Translations under genes and position numbers: made by a program
Shown here: positions 16,735 through 24,591 of the stretch, piece by piece
Position numbering within the stretch: the stretch's first letter is position 1
Layout of the letters: every line of letters starts with the position of its first letter
The notes under the pieces: generated by a model
Seen by the model: the letters and a program-made list of their open reading frames with translations, nothing else
Database searches by the model: none
What the model was told of the DNA's origin: nothing
Origin: Fodinibius sp052060035
GTDB taxonomy: Bacteria; Bacteroidota; Rhodothermia; Balneolales; Balneolaceae
Length of the DNA stretch: 64,000 nucleotides
Assembly (NCBI RefSeq): GCF_052060035.1
Contig: NZ_JBPOEA010000003.1
Coordinates: 186,001 to 250,000, forward strand
Direction: 5' to 3'

Positions 16735-17472
16735 TTACTCAGATAAAGCATTGAGATAACTTTGAGCTACACGGCGATAAGCTCCGTTTAACTCATAAGC
16801 CTTTTCAATATTCGTTTTGGCGTCTACCAACTGATCTAAGTGAAAATAAGCATTCCCGATGTACCAATATGCTTTTTCTAACATCAGTACATCAACATTC
16901 TCGTTATCCTGATAGCTCACCACTCTTTCGTAATGCTTGATGGCTATACTATAATTACCATTATTATAGTGCAGTGAACCTAAATTCAGACTCAGCTCAG
17001 CAATCCATGCAGGTTCTGTAGCATTTTCCAGTTCTGACTGCAACAATGATATTGCTTCGTTTTCGCGACCGGTATTTGCAAGTTTTATCGCATCTTGTAT
17101 CACCTTCATATCCGGATCAGCAGAAACAGTGCCATCACCGGAACGATAATAATCCAGTTCTATACTCGATATAGGTTCTACCGACGTTTGCTGCTGGGTA
17201 GAAATATTCATAACGCCAACAACGGCAATAAGTAACGCAATAACCGCAGCTGCCGCATAGTACCAATATCGCTTTTTGTTTGCACTTTTTTGCTCTTCTC
17301 TCTTCTGTTCAATTACAGCTTTGAGATTAGCTACACTTTTGAGATAATCTAGGTGATAGCCATCCTGAATTAGCTCAGCCCATAATTCATCGACTTCCTG
17401 AGCGGAAAGCTGACCATTAATATACTGATCAATTTTTTCTTCCAGCTCCTTTTTATTAAAACTCTCGATCAT
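16735..17472 (-). CDS. Single-span TPR protein, anti-sigma-factor-like
   Basis: The 245-residue protein has a charged N-terminal part of about 68 residues (KIDQYINGQLSAQEVDEL is typical of Bacteroidota anti-sigma N-termini), then KKR and one membrane helix at about 70-90. The C-terminal TPR-like region (AEPAWIAELSLNLG region, NNGNYSIAIKHYERVV, EKAYWYIGNAYFHLDQL) is predicted outside. Basic residues before the helix favour N-in topology, as in membrane anti-sigma factors. Convergent with the CHAT gene and preceded by a third copy of the bipartite promoter element, it belongs to the same regulon. No anti-sigma zinc motif is visible, so the role is inference. Confidence 0.7.
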   Translation of the reverse strand: MIESFNKKELEEKIDQYINGQLSAQEVDELWAELIQDGYHLDYLKSVANLKAVIEQKREEQKSANKKRYWYYAAAAVIALLIAVVGVMNISTQQQTSVEPISSIELDYYRSGDGTVSADPDMKVIQDAIKLANTGRENEAISLLQSELENATEPAWIAELSLNLGSLHYNNGNYSIAIKHYERVVSYQDNENVDVLMLEKAYWYIGNAYFHLDQLVDAKTNIEKAYELNGAYRRVAQSYLNALSE

Positions 17473-17834
17473 GACTTTTTTCCTAAAAAATTAACACGCA
17501 AACTCAATGAATTTACGCATGCATATATGTTAAAGAACCTCATTTATTATTTTTTGTTCATATAACAAGAGTAAACCGTTACCTAATTGTTACAAAAGAT
17601 TTCCCTCAACCTCTGCTAAATAAGTTATCTATTTGCCCGTATGTGTCTTTAAACATAATATTAGTGGTTTTGCTCCATAAAGATTAAGAAAAACTAACAA
17701 TCTTGAACGGTAACAACCTGCTACAATGACCAACAGTTCAGTAATCCTTTTTTCATTATCTTTCCCGATAGCAATCATGTGTTATTAACATCCGATTTTT
17801 CTCATTGCTAACATTAACATCTATTATCTGATAA
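17473..17834. other. 362-base divergent intergenic region
   Basis: This separates the TM-TPR gene from nagZ. It holds the minus-strand promoter-like element at 17562-17597 and a further GGTAACAAC near 17709 that lacks the second block. No gene is supported. Confidence 0.6.
17562..17597 (-). promoter_or_regulatory. ECF-type promoter element for the TM-TPR gene
   Basis: On the minus strand: TTTTGTAACA (17597-17588), 16 bases, CTCTTGTTAT (17571-17562). This is the same two-block element at the same spacing as the sites upstream of the lipoproteins. The predicted start is about 85 bases upstream of the ATG at 17472. Confidence 0.7.
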
Positions 17835-18959
17835 ATGATTCGCTCAGTACTAATCATCCTTTTTACGTTATCGATTTCCATCCCTTCTTTTAGTCAGCAA
17901 ACTTCAGTCTCCCAACAAAAAGTATCCTTCGATCAAAAGATAGGGCAAATGCTTTTAGTGGGATTTAGGGGGACAGCACTTACGGATACCAATCACATTA
18001 GCCGCGATATAAAAAAGTACCACCTGGGCGGAGTTATTCTTTTTGATTACGACGTCCCTTCAAAATCTTCGGAGCGGAATATTCAATCTCCGGACCAGCT
18101 AACAACCCTTATCAATGATTTGAATAAATTATCGAATATCCCACTTATTATTTCTATTGACCAAGAAGGAGGACAGGTTGCTAGGCTAAAGCCATCAATG
18201 GGCTTTCCAAAAATAAAATCAGCTGAATATCTTGGTACATTGGATAATGTTGACAGCACCAGATTTTATGCTCAGAAGATGGCTCAAATATTAGATAATC
18301 TGGGCATCAACCTAAATTTTGCACCAGTCGTTGATCTCAATACCAATCCTGATAATCCTGTTATTGGCGGTTTGGAGCGCAGCTTTTCTGACGATCCTCA
18401 AAAGGTGGTAAAGCATGCTTCTATTTATATACAAACATTAAACAATTATGGAATACAGTCCGTACTGAAGCATTTTCCAGGCCATGGGAGTTCAAAAAAT
18501 GACTCTCATTTGGGGGTTGTGGATGTAACAGAAAGTTGGTCAAACAGTGAGCTTATTCCCTACCGCGAACTTATCAATAGAGGATTGGCTGATGCCATCA
18601 TGACTGCTCATATTTTTAATCAAAATTTTGATCCCAATAACCCAGCAACCCTCTCCAAACCTACTATTACCGGAATACTTCGGAACAAGTTAAACTATGA
18701 TGGGGTTATCATCTCTGACGATCTTATGATGGGAGCCATTCGCAATGAGTACGGCCTCAAAAAAACCATCAACAAATCTATAAATGCCGGAGTTGATATT
18801 CTGGTATTTGCAAACAACTCCATTTACGACGCTGACATTGTACCTAAAGCTCACCGCCTCATTAAGGAACTTATTAACGAAGGGAAAATTAGCCGAAAAC
18901 AAATTGAGTACTCCTACAATCGAATAATGAAATTAAAAAATGGGATGGATAATAAGTAA
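17835..18959 (+). CDS. nagZ: Beta-N-acetylglucosaminidase NagZ (glycoside hydrolase 3)
   Basis: This GH3 hydrolase removes N-acetylglucosamine from peptidoglycan fragments. A signal peptide (IRSVLIILFTLSISIPSFSQ) suggests secretion, unlike the cytoplasmic enterobacterial NagZ. The family motif KHFPGHGSSKNDSH lies near residues 211-224, where the DSH His is the acid/base partner, and the nucleophile Asp lies in ISDDLMMGAI near 290. The 374 residues cover a single-domain enzyme without the C-terminal lactamase-like fusion seen in some relatives. It stands alone, divergent from the TM-TPR gene. Confidence 0.92.
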   Translation: MIRSVLIILFTLSISIPSFSQQTSVSQQKVSFDQKIGQMLLVGFRGTALTDTNHISRDIKKYHLGGVILFDYDVPSKSSERNIQSPDQLTTLINDLNKLSNIPLIISIDQEGGQVARLKPSMGFPKIKSAEYLGTLDNVDSTRFYAQKMAQILDNLGINLNFAPVVDLNTNPDNPVIGGLERSFSDDPQKVVKHASIYIQTLNNYGIQSVLKHFPGHGSSKNDSHLGVVDVTESWSNSELIPYRELINRGLADAIMTAHIFNQNFDPNNPATLSKPTITGILRNKLNYDGVIISDDLMMGAIRNEYGLKKTINKSINAGVDILVFANNSIYDADIVPKAHRLIKELINEGKISRKQIEYSYNRIMKLKNGMDNK

Positions 18960-18969
18960 CCGTAATGTT

Positions 18970-19863
18970 TTATAGCCACAGATCTTCATCAAGTGTGGCT
19001 TCCCAATAGGGTTTCACCTTTTTACCGTATCGGCTGGTATATACCCGGGTAAATACAGCACCAATAAGCACCACCTGCACATTGTAGTAAATCCAGATAA
19101 GAAATATCACAAATGATCCGGCTGCCTTGTACATGGGTTGCAGAGCTGCAGCACTCAAATACCAATCAACGAGTGATTTTCCGGCCATCACCAACATCAT
19201 TGTTACTATTGCTCCAACAGCCACATCTCTCCATCTGACATCCAGATCCGGAAGAATTCTAAACATTGCCGCAAAAAATGTAATAGCAAGCACTACATTC
19301 GTCAGCGAGGTCCCAATCTGAATCAAATATACGTTTGTACTACCCAAAAGGGGCGTTAAAAGGTCACCTAATCCATAAATAATACTTTCAGAAACCAGTC
19401 CGGTTAAGAAAAGCAGGCTTAGCGCACCGATAAAAAGTAATCCTGATAACCGATCCCACAAAAATTGCCAGACAGAGTTCAGTTTGGGATTTTTGACACC
19501 CCAAATCATATTTAAGGTCTGTTTAATTTGAGAGAGCAGGGTTGTTGCTCCAAAAAGCAAGGTAATTATTGCAATTACTGATGACCACAGTCCTGATGAC
19601 CCTGTATTGGCTGATGCTACAATCTGTTCAATGGTTTTAGTTAATTCAGCCCCAACCACCGATTCGATTGTTTGCTCCATTTCCGCTTCCCCCAATTGAC
19701 TCCCAAGCACCAGATTTAAAATCCATAAAGTGATAATAATTAACGGGGCCGTCGAAAATATGGCATAAAAAGCAATGGCGGCACCATGTAACCCGATATT
19801 TATTTGCCCTATTTGGTCATAGGTTTCCTTTAGCAGATCCCAAATATTCTTAATTAGCTTCAC
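18970..19863 (-). CDS. YihY/BrkB-family inner-membrane protein
   Basis: This 297-residue protein has the family start (LLKETYDQIGQINIGLHGAAIAFY split across residues 9-34) and about six membrane spans. Typical YihY features are the AxxAFYxxxSxxP-like pattern in AIAFYAIFSTAPLI and the WxxxxGAxxT-like LLFGATTLL followed by QIKQTLNMIWGV. The family was once called ribonuclease BN but has no demonstrated nuclease activity; its role in the membrane is unknown. Convergent with nagZ. Confidence 0.88.
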   Translation of the reverse strand: MKLIKNIWDLLKETYDQIGQINIGLHGAAIAFYAIFSTAPLIIITLWILNLVLGSQLGEAEMEQTIESVVGAELTKTIEQIVASANTGSSGLWSSVIAIITLLFGATTLLSQIKQTLNMIWGVKNPKLNSVWQFLWDRLSGLLFIGALSLLFLTGLVSESIIYGLGDLLTPLLGSTNVYLIQIGTSLTNVVLAITFFAAMFRILPDLDVRWRDVAVGAIVTMMLVMAGKSLVDWYLSAAALQPMYKAAGSFVIFLIWIYYNVQVVLIGAVFTRVYTSRYGKKVKPYWEATLDEDLWL

Positions 19864-19954
19864 AAATATTTTTAAATGAAATTTTATTTATTCCATAATT
19901 TTGTAAATCCTACAAAACAACGGTGTTTAGTAATTATAATAGTAAAAATCTTTT

Positions 19955-20533
19955 ATGACCCAACACCACTCCTATAGCTGGTTTATTCAACGGTTTCAAC
20001 GTACAAAGAATACTGCCGAAGAATTCATTTTATCTGTTGATGATGATCTATTTCTAAAAGCCCCCGCAAAAAATCGGTGGAGCATCGCCGAATGCTATAG
20101 TCACCTCATCAATTACGGTGATCTTTATTTTGATAACATTGCTTCAGCTATATCAGAAAATGCAGGAACGGTCGATTTCGTCAACCGCCCCTTCCCTCCC
20201 CGATGGCTCGCCCAAAAAATCATTTCGTTTTTTGAGCCTCCGTACAAAATAAAATTAAAAACGTTACAATCGATGAAGCCTGTTGATGTTTCAGAATATA
20301 ACCGCATGCAATTACTTCACGAATATCTAAATTTGCAAGATCGCCTCATTGTACAACTTGAAACCGCTCACCAGAAACACGTCCATATTGGTCGTTCAAA
20401 GATTACGCATCCCATCTTTTTTGTAATAAAAATGACCCTCTCGGAATGTTTTCTTTTGCTTGAAGCCCATCAACGTCGGCACCAGTGGCAAGCCGAACAG
20501 ACATTACAGGCACTTCAAAATCACGCCATATAA
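19955..20533 (+). CDS. DinB-superfamily protein
   Basis: This 192-residue cytoplasmic protein has the DinB/DUF2938-like four-helix pattern. The first helix begins SWFIQRFQRTKNTAEEFI, WSIAECYSHLINYGDLYF near residue 45 supplies a metal-ligand His, and the C-terminal LLEAHQRRHQWQAEQ supplies the His pair. Such proteins are metal-dependent, often thiol transferases or stress-linked, and the substrate is unknown here. Convergent with crtZ, whose stop is 6 bases away. Confidence 0.85.
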   Translation: MTQHHSYSWFIQRFQRTKNTAEEFILSVDDDLFLKAPAKNRWSIAECYSHLINYGDLYFDNIASAISENAGTVDFVNRPFPPRWLAQKIISFFEPPYKIKLKTLQSMKPVDVSEYNRMQLLHEYLNLQDRLIVQLETAHQKHVHIGRSKITHPIFFVIKMTLSECFLLLEAHQRRHQWQAEQTLQALQNHAI

Positions 20534-20538
20534 CATGT

Positions 20539-20985
20539 TTACTTTTTGTATTTGTCATACGGAAATAAAAATAATCCATACGGCTCTTGCCCTTCTTTCT
20601 CTATTGATTGATGGTGTCGCTGATGCGCATATCTGATGAGCCGCATCACCTTGCTATCACTTTTAAAGGGCATAAAACGCTTATGGGCAAACAGATCATG
20701 AATAATAAAATACAAAATTCCGTAGACAGCTATTCCTGTACCTATTGCAAAGCTTGTTGATTCAATAGGACCTGCACTCCCGCGATACATTAGGTATACC
20801 GACAGTCCCGCAAAAAAAAGAGAAAACAGATCATTGAGTTCAAATAATTCATGTGTCGGCTCGTGATGTGATCGGTGAACCTCCCATAATAAGCCGTGAA
20901 ATATAAACCGATGAACCAAGTAAGAGATTATTTCCATCCCGGCAAACCCTAACAGCAGCCAACCAATAAATACCAAAATATGCAT
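20539..20985 (-). CDS. crtZ: Beta-carotene hydroxylase CrtZ
   Basis: This is a non-heme di-iron membrane hydroxylase that adds 3-hydroxyl groups to beta-carotene rings to give zeaxanthin. All four His clusters are visible: HRFIFHG, HRSHHEP, HDLFAHKRFMP and HQRHHQSIEKEGQ. At 148 residues it matches the short CrtZ type with about four membrane segments. It is not clustered with other carotenoid genes; a CrtI-type desaturase is at 45851-47326. A perfect 20-bp palindrome lies in the 107-base gap before the divergent UmuD-like gene. Confidence 0.9.
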   Translation of the reverse strand: MHILVFIGWLLLGFAGMEIISYLVHRFIFHGLLWEVHRSHHEPTHELFELNDLFSLFFAGLSVYLMYRGSAGPIESTSFAIGTGIAVYGILYFIIHDLFAHKRFMPFKSDSKVMRLIRYAHQRHHQSIEKEGQEPYGLFLFPYDKYKK

Positions 20986-21014
20986 GACAGTATGTGTTCA
21001 GTTTTAGCCCTAAT

Positions 21015-21034
21015 TTTTGATATAGATATCAAAA
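21015..21034. promoter_or_regulatory. Perfect palindromic operator candidate
   Basis: TTTTGATAT (21015-21023) and ATATCAAAA (21026-21034) are exact reverse complements around an AG spacer. It lies between divergent crtZ and the UmuD-like/TetR/kinase operon, the position and size expected for a TetR-family operator. Binding by the operon's own TetR protein is inference. Confidence 0.6.
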
Positions 21035-21092
21035 TCGGGACTTAATCCCAAGCAGTCTTTGTTATTGATAATAGAATTTATACAGATAGGAT

Positions 21093-21530
21093 ATGGAAGA
21101 TTTTAGAATTACAGACGTTTATTCGGGTAATATTGATCGAGAACCCAAACAAGATAAGAATCGGTTTCGGAAAGAAACAGGATTTCCATCTCCGGCACGC
21201 GATCATTTTGAAAAACCATTATCGCTCGATGACTATATCATAAAACGTCCGGCCGCTACGTTCTTTATGCGCGTAAAAGGTGACGGACTTAATGACATTG
21301 GAATTTTTTCAGATGATATTCTCGTTATAGACCGTTCAATTAACCCCGTTTCCAATCATGTTATCGTAGCAATACTTGAAGGCGGAATGACCGTCCGTAA
21401 ACTAATTAAGAAGGGCAACACCATTTACGTGGTAAAAGGAGATGATTTAACTGGGAAACAGAAAATTACGAACGAGACTGATTTTGAAATCTGGGGTGTG
21501 GTAACACATGCCATCCATAAATACATTTAA
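21093..21530 (+). CDS. UmuD-like S24 peptidase fold with both catalytic residues lost
   Basis: From residue 30 this 145-residue protein aligns without gaps to E. coli UmuD recalled from memory: GFPSPARDHFEKPLSLDD against GFPSPAADYVEQRIDLNQ. The offset is five throughout. At the position of catalytic Ser60 there is Gly65 (KGDGLND, codon GGA), and at Lys97 there is Arg102 (TVRKL, codon CGT). The cleavage pair Cys-Gly is Thr29-Gly30. UmuD-type self-cleavage should therefore be impossible. No umuC is next to it; instead it starts an operon with a TetR regulator 2 bases downstream and an ABC1 kinase. It may be a binding or regulatory relic, or an always-uncleaved UmuD. Confidence 0.85.
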   Translation: MEDFRITDVYSGNIDREPKQDKNRFRKETGFPSPARDHFEKPLSLDDYIIKRPAATFFMRVKGDGLNDIGIFSDDILVIDRSINPVSNHVIVAILEGGMTVRKLIKKGNTIYVVKGDDLTGKQKITNETDFEIWGVVTHAIHKYI

Positions 21531-21532
21531 CT

Positions 21533-22231
21533 ATGAGTACCTTTGACCCTGGAACATTTGAACTGAAATTTTTGATTTCTGACATCGCCACTGACTTATA
21601 TATGCAGGGTGACGGCCAGTTCTATATCAAGGATATTGCCAAACAAATTGATATTACCCCGGCCGAAGTCTTCAACTATTTTCCCAATAAAAAAACTATT
21701 CTTGAGTTTTATTACGCTTCCCTGATCATCCGTTACGAGATGATGATTGACGAGATTGATGATTTTGCATCGTATACGCTGAGCGAAAAACTTTCTAACT
21801 TTGCCTTTACTAATTTTGATATGCTTCGAGAAAAAGAAGCATTTGTAGAAGCAACACTCTCTGATTATATCCTCAACAGCTTTACCAAAACGAATTTCGA
21901 AAAAGAACTGGAACGAATTATCAAACAATTTCTCAAAAATGATGACCACATATCGGTCTCTTCTACCTTGGTGCTAAACTCCTATTCGTACACTTTTTTG
22001 CGACGGCAATACCTCGAATTGCTTCGATTCTGGATTAATGATTCCAGCGAAAACAAGGAGCTTACGATGGAACTTACCGATAAAGCTACCGCTGTACTTC
22101 AAGAGCTAATGTATAATCCCGTACTCGATAAAAGCTTTGATTTATTCAAATTTATAAATGCTAATAGAAAGGCTTTTATCACCAACATCCCCATTGTAAA
22201 ACAACTCTGTTCTAAAATAGAAATACGATAA
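21533..22231 (+). CDS. TetR/AcrR-family transcriptional regulator
   Basis: The 232-residue protein has an N-terminal helix-turn-helix (FYIKDIAKQIDITPAEVFNY, then FPNKKTILEFYYASL) near residues 29-62, the TetR hallmark, and an all-helical ligand/dimerisation domain. It begins 2 bases after the UmuD-like stop and ends 3 bases before the kinase start, so the three are cotranscribed. The palindrome at 21015-21034 is its most likely target, implying autoregulation and possibly control of crtZ. The ligand is unknown. Confidence 0.88.
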   Translation: MSTFDPGTFELKFLISDIATDLYMQGDGQFYIKDIAKQIDITPAEVFNYFPNKKTILEFYYASLIIRYEMMIDEIDDFASYTLSEKLSNFAFTNFDMLREKEAFVEATLSDYILNSFTKTNFEKELERIIKQFLKNDDHISVSSTLVLNSYSYTFLRRQYLELLRFWINDSSENKELTMELTDKATAVLQELMYNPVLDKSFDLFKFINANRKAFITNIPIVKQLCSKIEIR

Positions 22232-22234
22232 ATT

Positions 22235-23566
22235 ATGAGTAACGATTTTCCATCCTCCAAGCTTGAGCGCGGTAAAATATTTGCAAAAACCGGGCTCAAA
22301 GTTGGCACAAACTACGCAAAGCGCTACCTCAAAAAATCGGTCGGCAAAAAAGAATCTAAAGAAGAAGGGAAGCAATTTCACACGCAAAATGCTCGACAGG
22401 TTTTTAACGAATTTACAAAGCTCCGCGGCACAGCACTGAAGATTGCACAATCCCTCAGCATGGACGAAGGAATGCTGCCCGAAGAGTTTGCCGAGGTGAT
22501 GAGCGAATCGCAATACAGCGTACCCCCCATTAATAAGGCTTTGGCGCGCTCGATCATCAAAAAGGAGCTCGGGGATTATCCTGAAAACCTATTTGATCAT
22601 TTTGAAACTGAGGCTATCGCTGCTGCATCTATTGGACAAGTGCACGAAGCACGCCTTAAAAACGGACAAAAAGTGGCGGTAAAGATACAATATCCCAATG
22701 TGAAGAATACCATCCATTCGGATATGTCGATGGCCAAAACGTTGATGAAGAGAATTGTCAGCGGGGGCGGTAATTTTGATGAGTATTTTGAGGAAATCGA
22801 AGAAACACTGATGGAAGAAACGGATTACCATCAGGAGGCCGAGTATCTCAAATATTTTAACAAGCGATTTTCTGAGGGAGAAATTATCACACCGGAATAT
22901 GTCGAAGAGCTATCTACCGACAAAGTGCTGACGATGACCTTTATTGAGGGGCGTCACCTTAAAGAGTTTTTGGCTTCAAACCCCTCTCAGGAAGAACGTA
23001 ATCACTTTGGTCAACTGTTATGGGATTTCTTTCATGATCAGGTTGAGCAACGCAACTTTATCCATGCTGATACGCATCCGGGCAACTTTTTCTTTCGCGA
23101 TGATGGGAAGCTGGGCGTTATCGATTTTGGCTGTGTGAAAAAATTCTCTGAGGAATTCACGCATAACTACATGCAACTGTTGCCCAAACATTTAAAGCAA
23201 AGCGAAAAAGAAATCCGTAAACTCTATTTAAAGCTGGATATCATTAAAGAAAATCCTAAAGATCCAGCGGCCGAAGAAGAGTTTTTCCAATTTTGTAAAG
23301 CCTATGGTGATACTTTTGCGAAGCCATATATGGGCAACGAATTTGATTTTGGAGATCCCGATTTTAGGAAAAAACTTACCCGTTTTGCTCGCGAACTACC
23401 TATTCAAAACGAACCACGCGGTGACAAAAACTTCATTTACAGTACCAAGGTTCACTTGGGCCTCTACAGCATGTTGATGAAGCTAAAAGCAAATATTGAT
23501 ACCGAACGTAGTAAAAAGCTCACGCACAATATGATTGACACAATGAGCCAAGAAAAGGTGGCTTAG
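22235..23566 (+). CDS. ABC1/AarF/UbiB-family atypical kinase
   Basis: The 443 residues carry the ABC1 signature. The KxGQ-like LRGTALKIAQSLSMD lies near residue 65, the Ala-rich nucleotide loop is AAASIGQVHEA, and the catalytic Lys is in VAVKIQYPNV. EETDYHQEAEY, FIHADTHPGNFFF (catalytic Asp) and VIDFGCVK (metal Asp) follow. Relatives support quinone biosynthesis or lipid homeostasis. It lacks obvious C-terminal membrane helices. It is the last gene of the UmuD-like/TetR operon, ending at a bidirectional terminator. The substrate is unknown. Confidence 0.9.
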   Translation: MSNDFPSSKLERGKIFAKTGLKVGTNYAKRYLKKSVGKKESKEEGKQFHTQNARQVFNEFTKLRGTALKIAQSLSMDEGMLPEEFAEVMSESQYSVPPINKALARSIIKKELGDYPENLFDHFETEAIAAASIGQVHEARLKNGQKVAVKIQYPNVKNTIHSDMSMAKTLMKRIVSGGGNFDEYFEEIEETLMEETDYHQEAEYLKYFNKRFSEGEIITPEYVEELSTDKVLTMTFIEGRHLKEFLASNPSQEERNHFGQLLWDFFHDQVEQRNFIHADTHPGNFFFRDDGKLGVIDFGCVKKFSEEFTHNYMQLLPKHLKQSEKEIRKLYLKLDIIKENPKDPAAEEEFFQFCKAYGDTFAKPYMGNEFDFGDPDFRKKLTRFARELPIQNEPRGDKNFIYSTKVHLGLYSMLMKLKANIDTERSKKLTHNMIDTMSQEKVA

Positions 23567-23591
23567 ACCACTTTCTGATGAACAATAAAAA

Positions 23592-23615
23592 AGCCTGCGG
23601 CCTAAACCGCAGGCT
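23592..23615. terminator. Bidirectional terminator
   Basis: AGCCTGCGG and CCGCAGGCT form a perfect 9-bp stem with a 6-base loop; T-runs are on both sides, stronger for the minus strand (hflC). Confidence 0.9.
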
Positions 23616-23641
23616 AAACTTTTAGCAGATATTTCGTTTTT

Positions 23642-24589
23642 CTATTCCTGAATATCATTCAAGAATTTAAAGAAATCGCTGTTTGTTGAAAGAATTAACG
23701 ATGTTTGTTCATCCAGTGCTTTATTATACGACTCCATTGTTCTTGTGAAATTATAAAGCTCGCGCGCCGCATTATTTTGATTATATGCTTCCGCATAAAT
23801 AGCGGTTGCACGGGCATCTGCTTCACCGCGAATCTCTTCGGCCTGTCGGAACGCTTCTGATTCAATTGTCTGCAATTCACGCTCTTTTTCACCATTGATT
23901 CGAGCTGCTTCTCCCTCGCCTTCTGATCGAAATTTATCGGCGATACGATTCCGTTCACTAATCATGCGATCGTAAACTGTTTGTCGCACATCTTCAACAT
24001 AGTTAATGCGTTTGAAACGGAAGTCGAGAACTTTGAGTCCCAAGTCCGTAGCACGCTCGTTGGCTAACTGTTGGATCATTGTTTGGATCGAATCGCGACC
24101 GACCGAAATATCAGCCAGAGTATCTTCCACAATTTCGGTGATAGTAGCATCCGACTTTGGATCACGATTGGATGTCCGTACCACTTCTACAAGATCATGA
24201 GAAGCTATCGCATTCCGGGTTTCCCCATCCAAGATATCATCAAGACGGGTTTGTGCTCCCCGCTCATCACGCAGCCGCTTAAAAAATTGGAGTGGATCAG
24301 TAATCTGCCAGCGAGCATAGGTATCCACAAAAATGAATTTTTTATCTTTTGTTGGAACCTGATTTCGATCGCCATCCCACTCAAGATACCGCTCATCAAA
24401 ATAATGGGCTCTCTGTATAAACGGGATTTTGAATTTCATGCCCGGCTCCGTAACTGCATCTCCCACCGGATCACCAAACTGGGTAATAATAACCTGCTCG
24501 GTTTCATCAACAATATAAAATCCGTCAAACGCTACCAGCAGTAACGCTCCTAAAACAATAAGTAACGAAATACTTTTCCAGTTCTTCAT
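23642..24589 (-). CDS. hflC: Modulator of FtsH protease HflC
   Basis: HflC is an SPFH/prohibitin-domain protein that with HflK forms a large periplasmic cage around FtsH and modulates membrane-protein turnover. It has an N-terminal anchor (SISLLIVLGALLLVAF), the SPFH domain with ETEQVIITQFGDPV near residue 30, the coiled coil EGEAARINGEKERELQ, and the conserved end LILSTNSDFFKFLND. The 315 residues are normal. It begins 2 bases after hflK ends, so the two form an operon. Confidence 0.95.
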   Translation of the reverse strand: MKNWKSISLLIVLGALLLVAFDGFYIVDETEQVIITQFGDPVGDAVTEPGMKFKIPFIQRAHYFDERYLEWDGDRNQVPTKDKKFIFVDTYARWQITDPLQFFKRLRDERGAQTRLDDILDGETRNAIASHDLVEVVRTSNRDPKSDATITEIVEDTLADISVGRDSIQTMIQQLANERATDLGLKVLDFRFKRINYVEDVRQTVYDRMISERNRIADKFRSEGEGEAARINGEKERELQTIESEAFRQAEEIRGEADARATAIYAEAYNQNNAARELYNFTRTMESYNKALDEQTSLILSTNSDFFKFLNDIQE

Positions 24590-24591
24590 AT

